Shown here: in pieces, positions 48,244 to 57,154 of the stretch
Numbering within the stretch: the stretch's first letter is position 1
Layout: each line of letters begins with the position of its first letter
NCBI GenBank assembly: GCA_001899255.1
Contig: MKVX01000011.1
Coordinates: 307,992 to 371,991 of the forward strand
Origin: Rhizobiales bacterium 62-47
GTDB taxonomy: Bacteria; Pseudomonadota; Alphaproteobacteria; Rhizobiales; Xanthobacteraceae
Direction: 5' to 3'
Length of the DNA stretch: 64,000 nucleotides
Made by a program: the position numbers and the translations under genes
Notes under the pieces: model-generated
Databases searched by the model: none
What the model was told of the DNA's origin: nothing
What the model saw: only the letters and a program-made list of their open reading frames with translations

Positions 48244-48738
48244 TCAATCAGCGTAGAAGATATCGGTGCGCTGCGCGGTGACCGCGCTCTGTCCGCTTTT
48301 CAGTTGGAGGCGACATGCGGTCTCGACCCGAACGAAGGCGGGATTTTGCTGCACCAGGATCAGGCGCGCGTGGAGACGGAAGTCGTCGCCGGGATGCACG
48401 GGTTTGCGGAAACGCACCGCGCGCATTCCAGCAACCAGCCCGCGCCCTTTGCCGACAACGTAGACATCGCGCAGCAGGCCCGGCAGCAGCGACAACAGCA
48501 GTTGCCCCGGCACGATGGTCGCTGCGCCGTTATAGGTGCTGGCCATCCGTCCGGCGTCGGTATGAATCCAGTTCGGATCGTTGGTCAGCGCGACGAACCG
48601 ATCGATCTGCGGCTGCGTCACATGCGTCCACTCGCCCAGCGGCAGGTCGGTATCGACATGGGTCGCGAGATCGAGCGCATGGTCGACGCGAAGCGGCCCT
48701 CGCGCCGAGAGGTGCTGTGCTTGCGGATCGTCTGCCAC
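48244..48738 (-). CDS. MaoC family dehydratase
   Basis: A 164-residue hot-dog MaoC-like (R)-hydratase. The dehydratase motif appears in WTHVTQPQIDRFVALTNDPNWIHTDAG (in two parts, with D/H near the middle), then FRKPVHPGDDFRLHARL. GTG start with AGGAG six bases upstream. It is the last gene of the biotin-linked operon. It may hydrate an enoyl-thioester made by the two upstream enzymes. Confidence 0.88.
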   Translation of the reverse strand: MADDPQAQHLSARGPLRVDHALDLATHVDTDLPLGEWTHVTQPQIDRFVALTNDPNWIHTDAGRMASTYNGAATIVPGQLLLSLLPGLLRDVYVVGKGRGLVAGMRAVRFRKPVHPGDDFRLHARLILVQQNPAFVRVETACRLQLKSGQSAVTAQRTDIFYAD

Positions 48739-48752
48739 CGCGATCTCCTTGC

Positions 48753-49880
48753 TCAGTTCGCCACCAGCAACGCGCTGCCCAAACCGCCAGCGGCAGCAAT
48801 CGCCGCCAGTCCTTTGGTTCCGGTTTTCGCGTTCGACATCTCATGCCACAGCCGCACGGCGAGAATGGCGCCGGACGCGCCGATCGGATGGCCGCGCGCC
48901 AGCGCGCCGCCGCCGCGATTGACGGCTTCCGTCGCCAGCCCGATGCCTGCGATGCAGGCCATCGCCTGCACCGCGAAGGCTTCCATGATTTCCGCCACTA
49001 CGATATCGCTGGCCGCAATGCCATGGCTTTGCAGCAGCGCCTGCGCGGCGGCAATCGGCGCGGTGCCGGGCATTGTCGGATCGTCACCGCGACGCACCGC
49101 GCCAATGATGCGCAACGGTCGCGCGCATTTCAGTTCGCGCAGTCTGGTTTCGGAAACGACCAGCACAACCGCAGCCGCATCGGCTTCGACGGCGACCGTC
49201 GCCGACGTCACGCCGTGCATCGGATTGCCCGCCAGGACCGGCAGGCGGCGGCACAGCGATGGCGCCAACGCCCGCGCAAACGCATCCGCTTGCAAACCCG
49301 CGACATCGGCAATCTCCGCCGCTCCGGCGATGTGCGCGAGGGCCTTGCGATGACTGTCGATCGCAAACGCCTCCTGCGCCGCCCGCGTGATGCCGAATGC
49401 CTGCGCCAGATCGGCCGCAGCGGCAATCATCTCGGGATCGCGCTCGGGCCACGGCGTGAACGGCGGCCGTGTATACGGCTCGGGCGGTTCATCCGGATGC
49501 CTTGGCCTGCGCAACCGCAGCGGCGAGCGGCTGAAGCTCTCGACGCCGCCGGCGATGACGGCATGAGCCGAACCGAACGCGATGCGTTCGGCCGCGAACA
49601 TGATGGCATCGAGACCGGCGCAGCACTGACTATCGACGGTGATCGCCGGTACGATTTGCGGCAGGCCGGCCTGCAACGCGGCGACGCGCGCCGGATTGCC
49701 GCCGCCGTACAGCGCATTGCCGAGGATCACTTCGTCGACGGCCTCGGGCCGCATATCGACATCGTCCAGCACCGCACGGATCGGCACCTCAGCCAACTGC
49801 GCCACTTCAACCGCCTTGAACGCGCCGTGGCGCGGCGCCACCGCGGTGCGACGTGCGGCAACGATGTAGGCCGCGCTCAC
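48753..49880 (-). CDS. Thiolase family protein, atypical active site
   Basis: A 375-residue thiolase. The nucleophile Cys86 sits in TVDSQCCAGLD, and GHPIGASGA holds the His, but the second catalytic Cys, normally in a CxGGG motif at the C-terminus, is Ala (AIAAAGGLGSA), and NEAFA is MEAFA. It may act in condensation or in a modified cleavage, or be a partner subunit. It overlaps the ligase by GTGA and precedes the MaoC gene by 14 bp. Confidence 0.88.
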   Translation of the reverse strand: MSAAYIVAARRTAVAPRHGAFKAVEVAQLAEVPIRAVLDDVDMRPEAVDEVILGNALYGGGNPARVAALQAGLPQIVPAITVDSQCCAGLDAIMFAAERIAFGSAHAVIAGGVESFSRSPLRLRRPRHPDEPPEPYTRPPFTPWPERDPEMIAAAADLAQAFGITRAAQEAFAIDSHRKALAHIAGAAEIADVAGLQADAFARALAPSLCRRLPVLAGNPMHGVTSATVAVEADAAAVVLVVSETRLRELKCARPLRIIGAVRRGDDPTMPGTAPIAAAQALLQSHGIAASDIVVAEIMEAFAVQAMACIAGIGLATEAVNRGGGALARGHPIGASGAILAVRLWHEMSNAKTGTKGLAAIAAAGGLGSALLVAN

Positions 49881-51367
49881 GTCAGTTCCTCATACGCGCC
49901 ATCGGCCCATAGTCGAGCCAGCGCCTGGAAATCGGTTTTGCCGGATCGCGTCATCGGCCAGGCGTGCGGAACGGCATATCGGCGCGGCACCTTATACAGC
50001 GGCAAGCTCAAGCGCGCATGCGCGATCAGCGACGCACGCTCCAGCACCCTACCACAGCGCGGCCGGAGCAGTGCAACCAGTCGCTCGCCTCGCAGAGCAT
50101 CGGCAACACCCAGCACGGCGGCGGCACTGACATTGGCATGCGATTCCAGCACGCGCTCGATTTCTTCCGGATGCACGTTCTTGCCGGCCGAGATGATCAT
50201 TCGACTGGCGCGGCCCACCAGGCGAAGAAAGCCGCGCGCATCCAGCACTCCGATGTCACCCACCGACACCGCATTGCCGACGCGCGGCAACGCCGCGCCA
50301 CTACCGCAGGCGTAATTCATGAACAGGAATGGGCTCTCGACAAACACCAGTCCCGCTTCGCCGGGTGCAAGGAGATCGCCACGATGATCGCGAATGGTGA
50401 TGACGACATCGGCAAACGCCCTGCCGACCGACTCCGGCGGCACATCTTCATCGTCCTTCGCGACTGTGGTGAAGCTCAATTCCGACGCGCCGTAAAATTC
50501 CGCGAAGCGCGCCGAGGGAAATTGCCGCCGCAGCCGCTCAGCCAGACCTGTTTTCCATTTAGCGCCGGACGACAACACCCAGCGCACGGTCTCGAATGGC
50601 GACGCATGGATGCGTTCGGCCGCATCGACCATGGTTTCGATCTGCGCCGGTACTCCGTAAATAACGGTCGCGCCGTGCGCCTGAATGCTGCGATTGACGG
50701 CAGTGGGTTTGAATTGCCGGCTCAACACCACCGTTGCGCCGACGTGCAAGCCGTGAGCGAGCGCATAGAGAAACAGCGAATGCGTCAACGTTCCGGGCGC
50801 CAGCACGACATCGTCGGGACCGATATCGAATTCAAGATCGCCGGCACCAAAGCTGGCGAGCCAGGAGCGGTGATGCCGGCGAAATCCCTTCGGCATGCCG
50901 GTCGATCCGGATGTAAAGCCGACATAAAACGGCTGCAACTCATCCGGCTCGGCGGCGGGACTGAACGTGCGAGGCGCGGCAACGGCGTCGGCGACGTTCG
51001 CGAATGTCACGTCCGGTGCGATGCGCCAAAACGGTTCGTAGCAAAGGCTCGCATCCGTCGTGACGACAACACCGGGACGAAGTTCCGCGATGACCGTTCG
51101 GGTTGTCTGCAGCGGCCACTCGGGATCGAGGATTTGCGCTTCGCGTCCCGCGCGGCAGGCAGCCAGGAACAACAGCGCCGATGCCGGACCATTGGGGAGA
51201 TGCAGCGCGACGCCGCGTCCGGCCGGCACCGTCGCGGCAAGATGCGCCGCGATGCGTTCGACGGCCTGAGCGAGCGCTTGCCAGCAGACCTGATCGCCGT
51301 CACACGCGATCGCCGGGCGGTCAGGGGTGCGGCGCGCGTGTTGCGTCAACGCCCCGGCGACATTCAT
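49877..51367 (-). CDS. Class I adenylate-forming enzyme (acyl-CoA ligase)
   Basis: A 496-residue AMP-binding synthetase activating a carboxylic acid to an acyl-AMP and then a thioester. The P-loop FTSGSTGMPKG lies near residue 150, YGASE near 290, GDIGVLDARGFLRLVGR near 385 and the catalytic Lys in MTRSGKTDFQ near 480. Its stop is overlapped by the thiolase start and its ATG overlaps the bioY stop. The biotin-transport context suggests a dicarboxylate or fatty-acid substrate tied to biotin or its precursor, but this is inference. Confidence 0.92.
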   Translation of the reverse strand: MNVAGALTQHARRTPDRPAIACDGDQVCWQALAQAVERIAAHLAATVPAGRGVALHLPNGPASALLFLAACRAGREAQILDPEWPLQTTRTVIAELRPGVVVTTDASLCYEPFWRIAPDVTFANVADAVAAPRTFSPAAEPDELQPFYVGFTSGSTGMPKGFRRHHRSWLASFGAGDLEFDIGPDDVVLAPGTLTHSLFLYALAHGLHVGATVVLSRQFKPTAVNRSIQAHGATVIYGVPAQIETMVDAAERIHASPFETVRWVLSSGAKWKTGLAERLRRQFPSARFAEFYGASELSFTTVAKDDEDVPPESVGRAFADVVITIRDHRGDLLAPGEAGLVFVESPFLFMNYACGSGAALPRVGNAVSVGDIGVLDARGFLRLVGRASRMIISAGKNVHPEEIERVLESHANVSAAAVLGVADALRGERLVALLRPRCGRVLERASLIAHARLSLPLYKVPRRYAVPHAWPMTRSGKTDFQALARLWADGAYEELT

Positions 51368-51918
51368 GCGCGGCTCGCGATAGCCGCAGGATACGTGCGA
51401 TGGGATGCCTCGGCCACGAAGGCGGTCGCCAGCGCCTTCAAAAGGTCACCCGGGATGAAGACCGCCGAGGCCATCACCGCGTGCAGCAGATCCATCTTCG
51501 TCATCAACATCAGACCGCAGATCCCGAACAGATACTCGACCACGATGCCGCCGCCGATCGCAGCTATCAACGCTGCCGCAAACACCGGCAACCGACGGAC
51601 ACGCGCCATGACGGCACCGGTGACATACGCCGCTGGAACGAAGCCGATCAGGAAGCCGACCGACGGCCCGAAGAAGACGCCGAGACCGCCTCGGCCACCG
51701 GCAAGCAGCGGCGCGCCGAGCGCGACCACCGCCAGAAACAGCAGCACTGCGAGGGCACCGTGGCGCGGGCCGAGTACGATACCCGCCAGCATCACGCCGA
51801 GCGTCTGCGCGGTGATGGGCACTCCGCCTGCGATCGGCAAGGCAATGCTCGGCAACAAGCCAAGCACGGCAATTACAGCCGCCAGCAACGCGATGCGAAC
51901 AATGGCACGGGAATCCAT
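51364..51918 (-). CDS. bioY: Biotin transporter BioY
   Basis: A 184-residue six-helix S component of the biotin ECF transporter. Family marks are PITAQTLGVMLAGIVLGPRHG (in two parts) near residue 35, LLAGGRGGLGVFFGPSVGFLIGF near 70 and FIPGDLLKALATAFV near the end. It binds biotin in the membrane and works with BioM and BioN encoded upstream. Confidence 0.96.
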   Translation of the reverse strand: MDSRAIVRIALLAAVIAVLGLLPSIALPIAGGVPITAQTLGVMLAGIVLGPRHGALAVLLFLAVVALGAPLLAGGRGGLGVFFGPSVGFLIGFVPAAYVTGAVMARVRRLPVFAAALIAAIGGGIVVEYLFGICGLMLMTKMDLLHAVMASAVFIPGDLLKALATAFVAEASHRTYPAAIASRA

Positions 51919-51939
51919 ATGACCTCTTCGATTGGCTCT

Positions 51940-52554
51940 CTAGTTTCTTGGTGTCGGCGATGCATCGAAGCCGCGCGCGTCGAGCGCCTCGGCCACATGA
52001 TCGGCGAGCTGCAATGTTTCGGCAACGAACGCAGCGATGAGACGCGGCGGCACGCGCCGATTAGTTCGTGCTTGCCAGGCTTCCTGACGCGCCTGCCATT
52101 GCGCCAACAACACCGGGACGAAGCGCAACACCAGCGCGACCGCCAGCGATATCTTGCGATGATTGACCGAACGTGGACACACTGCGCGAAGGACCGGCGC
52201 CATTGCGTCCATCAGCGCGCTCATGGTGGTGGTCATGGTCACCAGATCGGCCAGCAGGATCATCGCCAGCAGCCGGACTATCAGCGCGATGCCGCCTGCC
52301 CAGCCCGTGGCATAGGCCTGGAACGCACCAACGATGGCGAGCAGCAGCACGAGCGGACGCAGCGCGCGCAAACGAAGCCAACCTTCGCGGCCAAATTGCA
52401 GATAGACCGCGCCAATCAGGGCAAGCACCACGACAAGAATGCGCAGGTCGGTGACCGACAACAGAGCGAGACTACATGCCATTAGCGCGATCAACTTGGT
52501 GCCTGCCGGCACGCGATGCAGCCAGGTGCGGCGCGTGGCGTAGCCGCCGATCAT
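51940..52554 (-). CDS. bioN: ECF transporter transmembrane protein BioN
   Basis: A 204-residue T component (EcfT/CbiQ type) coupling BioM to BioY. Hydrophobic helices fill residues 20-110 and the A-R-G-type coupling motifs appear near the C-terminus (EALDARGFDA). It overlaps bioM by four bases and precedes bioY by 21 bp. Confidence 0.92.
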   Translation of the reverse strand: MIGGYATRRTWLHRVPAGTKLIALMACSLALLSVTDLRILVVVLALIGAVYLQFGREGWLRLRALRPLVLLLAIVGAFQAYATGWAGGIALIVRLLAMILLADLVTMTTTMSALMDAMAPVLRAVCPRSVNHRKISLAVALVLRFVPVLLAQWQARQEAWQARTNRRVPPRLIAAFVAETLQLADHVAEALDARGFDASPTPRN

Positions 52555-53321
52555 GCCTCGCCTCCGATACCGGCCGACGTCCGCGCGAAAGCCAAATAGT
52601 CCGGCAGTATCTCGGCGGGCGGGCCATCGGCGCGGATGGCCCCGTCGTCGAGCCAGATCACACGATCGAAGTTGTCGAACAACGTGAAATCGTGGCTGGC
52701 CATGACAATCTGTTGCGGCAACGCTTGCAGACGCCGCGCGAACGCCATGCGCGTCGGCAGATCGAGGCTGGCGAACGGCTCGTCGAACAGCACGATCGGC
52801 GGTTCCGGCGCAATCACCGCCAGAACGCAGACAAGTTGACGTTGGCCGCCCGACAGGGTCGCAACGGCGCGATCTTCCCAGCCGGAACAGCCGTGCTCAT
52901 CGAGGATGGCGCGCGCCTTGGCGGCGGCCGCAACCGGCGTCGACCCGCGCTCGACCAGACCGAACGCGATCTCCTCACCCACGGTCGGGAAAATCAGCTG
53001 ATGATCTGGATTCTGAAACACGAAGCCGACTTCGGCAGGCAATCGCTTGCGGTGACGCCTGGATTCAAGTCCCCTCACCGTCACCTGACCGTGCGTCGGC
53101 AACAACAGCCCATTCATCAGACGCAGCAGCGTGCTTTTGCCCGAGCCGTTATTTCCAATCAGACCAATGCGTCGTTCCTGAAGCGACAGATCGGAGATCG
53201 CCAGCACGCGACGATCGGCCCGATAAACCTCGACGCCCTGCAAAGCGATTCCCTCGCCATCGGCGCAGGGACCACGGCGCGCGACCGCTGGCGCGCTGGC
53301 AAGGGTATCGGCAATCGTCAA
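52551..53321 (-). CDS. bioM: ECF transporter ATPase BioM
   Basis: A 256-residue ABC ATPase energising biotin import. Walker A IGNNGSGKSTLL, Q-loop FVFQNPDHQLIF, signature LSGGQRQLV and Walker B PIVLFDEP, D-loop and H (MASHDF) are all present. I place the start at a TTG with GGAGA six bases ahead; an alternative TTG ten codons earlier exists. It opens the operon. No BioR-type TTATCTATAA site was seen upstream. Confidence 0.92.
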   Translation of the reverse strand: MTIADTLASAPAVARRGPCADGEGIALQGVEVYRADRRVLAISDLSLQERRIGLIGNNGSGKSTLLRLMNGLLLPTHGQVTVRGLESRRHRKRLPAEVGFVFQNPDHQLIFPTVGEEIAFGLVERGSTPVAAAAKARAILDEHGCSGWEDRAVATLSGGQRQLVCVLAVIAPEPPIVLFDEPFASLDLPTRMAFARRLQALPQQIVMASHDFTLFDNFDRVIWLDDGAIRADGPPAEILPDYLAFARTSAGIGGEA

Positions 53322-53614
53322 CAAGGTTCTCCGTCGGATTTTGGAATACAATTACCACAAGAAGCCGGGCATTGTCGGTGCCCGCGACGGGCAACCACCC
53401 ATAAGGTGCCTTTGGAATGACGAGCGCACCGCTGTCTGTCAACCTCTGCTCGCGAGGACTCCTGCTACCGCGCCATCCGCAACCGGGGATCGAGCGATCG
53501 AAGGGCCATCTCCGGCAGGAGGGCTCGTGGAACCGGCTTCGTCCGCAGGAACTTTATAGCGATCGAGGTGTTGATTGAGGTGACAGTTCTCTGGCGTGTA
53601 TCAGGAGAGGGTCA

Positions 53615-53761
53615 ATGACGACGCTGCAGGCCATGTTGTTCGGGGCGATGCTCGCGTGGACACCGTCGCTTGTGGTGCTGGCGGTTCTGTTGCGCGACAT
53701 CCCTCCCATAGATGACGGGCACCGCCAACCTGGATGCGACTTCTCCGGCGCCCAGCATTGA
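53615..53761 (+). CDS. Small membrane peptide (48 aa)
   Basis: ATG preceded by a strong AGGAGAGG site opens a 48-residue frame, MTTLQAMLFGAMLAWTPSLV and onward, with one helix (residues about 5-26), followed by a short polar tail ending at CDFSGAQH. No known family name. The strong ribosome site supports reality. The 290 bp before it, and the 190 bp after it, hold nothing else I recognise. Confidence 0.75.
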   Translation: MTTLQAMLFGAMLAWTPSLVVLAVLLRDIPPIDDGHRQPGCDFSGAQH

Positions 53762-53953
53762 GCGCGGCACAAAACTCCCTCACGCAATCAACCTTAATGC
53801 GGGAAGTCGGTTGCAATTTGAACGAATTGCATCGCCCAAAGACACATGAATGCCGGGAAATATTCGGCCCGGTGCCAAGCCTCAGCGTCCGCCAGCGAAC
53901 ATACTCCGCTGTGCGGCGCTGTGTGTTACTGGCGGGACTTTTTATGAGGTTTT

Positions 53954-54388
53954 ATGATCCGACCTATTATTGTCGCCGCGTCTATTTGTACGCTGGCACC
54001 GTCCGCGCATGCCGCAACAATCCGCGCGTCTTCGGGCGCAACAGCCAAAGTGGCGGACCGCGCCGCTGGTCCTTTTCAGTGTCTCGTCAATAAGCTCGAA
54101 GAAACCGGCTATCGCATCCACTTCATGGGCGGATATCGACGCCACGGCAGCCGCAGGCAGAGCCTGCATCCCGCGGGGCTGGCACTGGATATCAATCAAT
54201 ATGCCCGCAACGTGACGCGACCGCGCATGCCGCGGAGTGAGATCGACATCGCAAATTCCTGCGGACTCATCTCCGGCGCGCAATGGGCGAGTGGGGACAG
54301 CGGGCACTTCCAACTCGGCGGATGGTCGGGGAATTCCCGGCGCTACGCGAAGCGGCAATATCGCAGAACTTTCGCACGGATGCCGTGA
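53954..54388 (+). CDS. M15-type metallopeptidase (D-Ala-D-Ala carboxypeptidase-like)
   Basis: A 144-residue exported protein with a signal peptide (MIRPIIVAASICTLAPSAHA). The zinc site of peptidase family M15 is seen as LHPAGLALDINQ (His72, Asp79) and SGDSGHFQLGG (His118). Such enzymes trim peptidoglycan stem peptides. It is short (a single domain) and stands alone, with a GAGG site before its ATG. Confidence 0.85.
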   Translation: MIRPIIVAASICTLAPSAHAATIRASSGATAKVADRAAGPFQCLVNKLEETGYRIHFMGGYRRHGSRRQSLHPAGLALDINQYARNVTRPRMPRSEIDIANSCGLISGAQWASGDSGHFQLGGWSGNSRRYAKRQYRRTFARMP

Positions 54389-54472
54389 CGGGACGTTTGC
54401 TCAACAGCGGAGCTTCCGACGCCAGGATCGATGCACCCGGCATTGCCGTGCGCATCGAACCAGATCACAGGC

Positions 54473-56824
54473 TTAAGCGGGAATCTGCGACTCTCGATTG
54501 CGCTTGGCGGCCTCGATGCCTTCCATGACGCGGCGTGGCGTCATCGGCGAGTGCAGCAGTTCTACGCCCAACGACTTGAGTGCATCGTTGACGGCATTCC
54601 CAATCGCGCCCGGAGGAGCAATAGCCCCGCCCTCTCCGATGCCCTTGACGCCGAATTCTGTATAGGGCGCGAGCGTTTCCATGTGGCCAAGCTTCGGCGC
54701 CGGCACTTCGGTCGGCCCCGGCAACAGATAATCCGCGAACGTCGACGCCAGCGGTTGACCGGACGCATCGAAATTCATCTCTTCATACAGCGCAGTCCCG
54801 ATGCCCTGTGCGAGGCCGCCGTAGATCTGACCATCGACGACCATCGGATTAATCAGCTTGCCGCCATCTTCGACGATGACATAGTCCAGTATCTCGATGT
54901 CACCGATTTCGGGATCGACCGCCACGACGGCGATATGCGCGGCGTAACTGAACGTTCCGGAATCGCGAACCGGCTTATGGCCAATCGTTGCTTCCAATCC
55001 GCGCGGATCGACCGATGCCGGAAGATCCTGCGGACGCCGATACCAGGTGTGCGCAATTTCCCGCATCGTGACGCTGCCGGACGGCCCAACGACGACGCCA
55101 TTGACCAACTCGACATGCTCGACATCCGTCTGCAAAAGATGCGCGCCGATGCCCTTCGCCAGCCGTGCGACCTCGCGCGACGCGGCAGCGACTGCACCGC
55201 CCGCCATGACGGCGCAACGCGAGCCCCAGCTTCCGGTCGAGAACGGCGTGTACTCTGTATCGCCGTGCACAAGCTTGATCTTCGATGTCTCGATGCCGAG
55301 AATTTCGTGCGCGACCTGGGGAAGCGTGGTTTCCATGCTTTGTCCGTGCGAGTGAACGCCCACGCGCACTTCGAGTCCGCCATCGGGAGTCATGCGAACA
55401 GTTGCCTGTTCGTGTCCGGGCACCATCGGAATACCCCATCCAGCGTAGACCGACGTGCCGTGCGCACCCTGTTCGCAATAGATCGATACGCCGACGCCAA
55501 GCAGACGGCCATCCGGCTCACCGGCCTTCTGTCGCGCGCGGAGAGCGGGAAGATCGATCTTGTCCAAAGCTTGCCGCAGCGCCTCGGGATAATCGCCGCT
55601 GTCGAAGTGCTTCTTGGTAATGTTGTCGAACGGCATCTGTTCGGGCCGCACCAGATTCTTCAGACGCACCTCAAAGGGTTCAAGACCCACTTCGCGCGCG
55701 ATCGCATCCATCATCAGCTCGATGGCGTAGCAGACTCCCGTTCGGGCCACGCCGCGATACGGCAAAATCGGACACTTGTTAGTGGCCACCGACCAGGTGC
55801 GGCAACGATACGACGGAAAATCATACGGCCCCGGCAGAATGCTCGCGACCTGCGCTGCCTCGAGACAGGCGGAGAACGGATAGGACGAATAGGCACCGGA
55901 ATCGACGGTCGCTTCGCACTCGACGCCGCGCAATTTACCGTCACGGTCGGCATAAGCGGTGATGATGTAGTGGTGTTCGCGGCAGTTCGCGCTGGCGATC
56001 AGGTGCTCGCGGCGATCCTCGGTCCAGCGCACCGGATGGCCGCAGCGCATCGCCAGCCAGCTGAGGCAGATATCCTCCGGCAACAGGATGGCCTTGTAAC
56101 CGAAGCCGCCGCCGACGTCTGGCGATATGACGCGTATCTGGACCTGATCGAGCCCAAGAACTTCAGCAAGGCCCTGGCGCACGATGTGCGGCTGCTGGCT
56201 GCCGGTGTAGAGCACCAGTTGCTCGGCCCGATGATCCCAATAGGCAACGGTGGCACGCCCTTCCATCGGCGCCATGCACTGGCGCGCGGTGGAAATCTCG
56301 CGCGTTACCTTGATTGGCGCGTCGTATGCCGCCTCCATGTTGATGTCGACCATCGACTCCAGGAAGACGTTGTCGCCCCAATGCTCGTGAACCAGCGGCG
56401 CGCCGGGTAACTTCGCCGCCAACATGTCGTGTACGGCGGGTAGTTCTTCGAGATCGACTTCGACCGCAGCGGCGGCATCTTCGGCCTGGGCGCGCGTGTC
56501 ACCGACGCAAAACGCGAGCAGTTCGCCGACCTGGCGGACTTTCTCGTAGGCTAGAACCGGTTGCTCGGACTTCTTGAATCCCGGAAGGCCGGACACTGCG
56601 ACGATCGGCTTGACGTCCTTGATGTCCGCCGCCGTGAACACGCGGCCGCTGAACGCCTCGGGAATGCGGATTTCACCGACGCGTGCATGAGCAAGCGGCG
56701 AGCGAACGAATGCAACGTCCTTGATACCGGGCAACCGAACATCCGCGACGTACTGGCCACGACCACGGAGGAAGCGATCATCCTCCCTGCGAAGCAATGA
56801 TGCGCCAACGCCCTGTTCAGTCAT
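54473..56824 (-). CDS. Molybdenum hydroxylase large subunit, CoxL/xanthine dehydrogenase family
   Basis: A 783-residue molybdopterin-binding subunit of the CO-dehydrogenase/xanthine dehydrogenase family. The aldehyde-oxidase N-domain (FLRGRGQYVADVRLPG) precedes the Mo-pterin half; PYRGVARTGV near residue 365 replaces the CoxL form-I AYXCSFR loop, and GVKGIGEGGAIAPPG holds the active-site Glu near residue 731. GGAGA precedes the ATG. No FAD (CoxM) or 2Fe-2S (CoxS) subunit gene is adjacent. A shared 26-bp site lies 54 bp upstream. Substrate probably an N-heterocycle or aldehyde. Confidence 0.93.
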   Translation of the reverse strand: MTEQGVGASLLRREDDRFLRGRGQYVADVRLPGIKDVAFVRSPLAHARVGEIRIPEAFSGRVFTAADIKDVKPIVAVSGLPGFKKSEQPVLAYEKVRQVGELLAFCVGDTRAQAEDAAAAVEVDLEELPAVHDMLAAKLPGAPLVHEHWGDNVFLESMVDINMEAAYDAPIKVTREISTARQCMAPMEGRATVAYWDHRAEQLVLYTGSQQPHIVRQGLAEVLGLDQVQIRVISPDVGGGFGYKAILLPEDICLSWLAMRCGHPVRWTEDRREHLIASANCREHHYIITAYADRDGKLRGVECEATVDSGAYSSYPFSACLEAAQVASILPGPYDFPSYRCRTWSVATNKCPILPYRGVARTGVCYAIELMMDAIAREVGLEPFEVRLKNLVRPEQMPFDNITKKHFDSGDYPEALRQALDKIDLPALRARQKAGEPDGRLLGVGVSIYCEQGAHGTSVYAGWGIPMVPGHEQATVRMTPDGGLEVRVGVHSHGQSMETTLPQVAHEILGIETSKIKLVHGDTEYTPFSTGSWGSRCAVMAGGAVAAASREVARLAKGIGAHLLQTDVEHVELVNGVVVGPSGSVTMREIAHTWYRRPQDLPASVDPRGLEATIGHKPVRDSGTFSYAAHIAVVAVDPEIGDIEILDYVIVEDGGKLINPMVVDGQIYGGLAQGIGTALYEEMNFDASGQPLASTFADYLLPGPTEVPAPKLGHMETLAPYTEFGVKGIGEGGAIAPPGAIGNAVNDALKSLGVELLHSPMTPRRVMEGIEAAKRNRESQIPA

Positions 56825-56877
56825 ATGCAATCTCCGCGATCTATCCGATCGACTCGGCCGTCCATGCCGGCCAACTC

Positions 56878-56903
56878 ATATTGTGCTATTTGTAGTATGA
56901 TAG
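56878..56903. promoter_or_regulatory. Shared 26-bp operator, copy D (Mo-hydroxylase)
   Basis: A 26-bp site matching the perfect copy at 57114-57139 in 18 of 26 positions (core GTGCTATT then ATGATAG). It lies 54 bp before the molybdenum hydroxylase start on the minus strand. The 330-bp gap between the two divergent units (56825-57154) holds this site, copy P, and AT-rich sequence. Confidence 0.65.
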
Positions 56904-57113
56904 ATAATTAGAGGAATTTCCAGCCGGGTTTCCGACAAAATTGCTCCGTGAGACTCACACGCGCGAAACGGCTCTGGAGACAAGCACACGACCTCGGCGC
57001 AAATGTCCACACCTCCCGAGTCGTCCACGGCCCCTGCTCATGGCCGCATCGGAATACGATTGTTTTTATAGCGTGATTGGCAATTGCAGGGTTGCACCGC
57101 GTCTATATTCGGG

Positions 57114-57139
57114 CTATCATCCTATCGTTAGGATGATAG
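57114..57139. promoter_or_regulatory. Shared 26-bp operator, perfect copy P (ferredoxin)
   Basis: A perfect palindrome with CTATCATCCTA and TAGGATGATAG arms around TCGT; including flanks (57112-57141) the arms are 13 bp each. It ends 15 bp before the ferredoxin ATG. Such size suits a dimeric regulator, although an RNA hairpin role near the start codon is possible. Confidence 0.82.
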
Positions 57140-57154
57140 CCGGATATTTGAGCC

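Noticed and set aside
47480..48247. N-terminal extension of the CBS protein to 499 residues
   Set aside because: The added residues are low-complexity GC-rich translation; the ATG at 47479 has GGAGAG before it and gives the normal CBS N-terminus.
47725..49353. 542-codon open frame on the plus strand
   Set aside because: It crosses the MaoC and thiolase genes antisense, is Arg/Pro-rich, has no ribosome site and matches no family.
53322..53600. BioR operator or cobalamin/biotin riboswitch before bioM
   Set aside because: No TTATCTATAA-type palindrome or B12-box-like element was seen in this stretch by eye.
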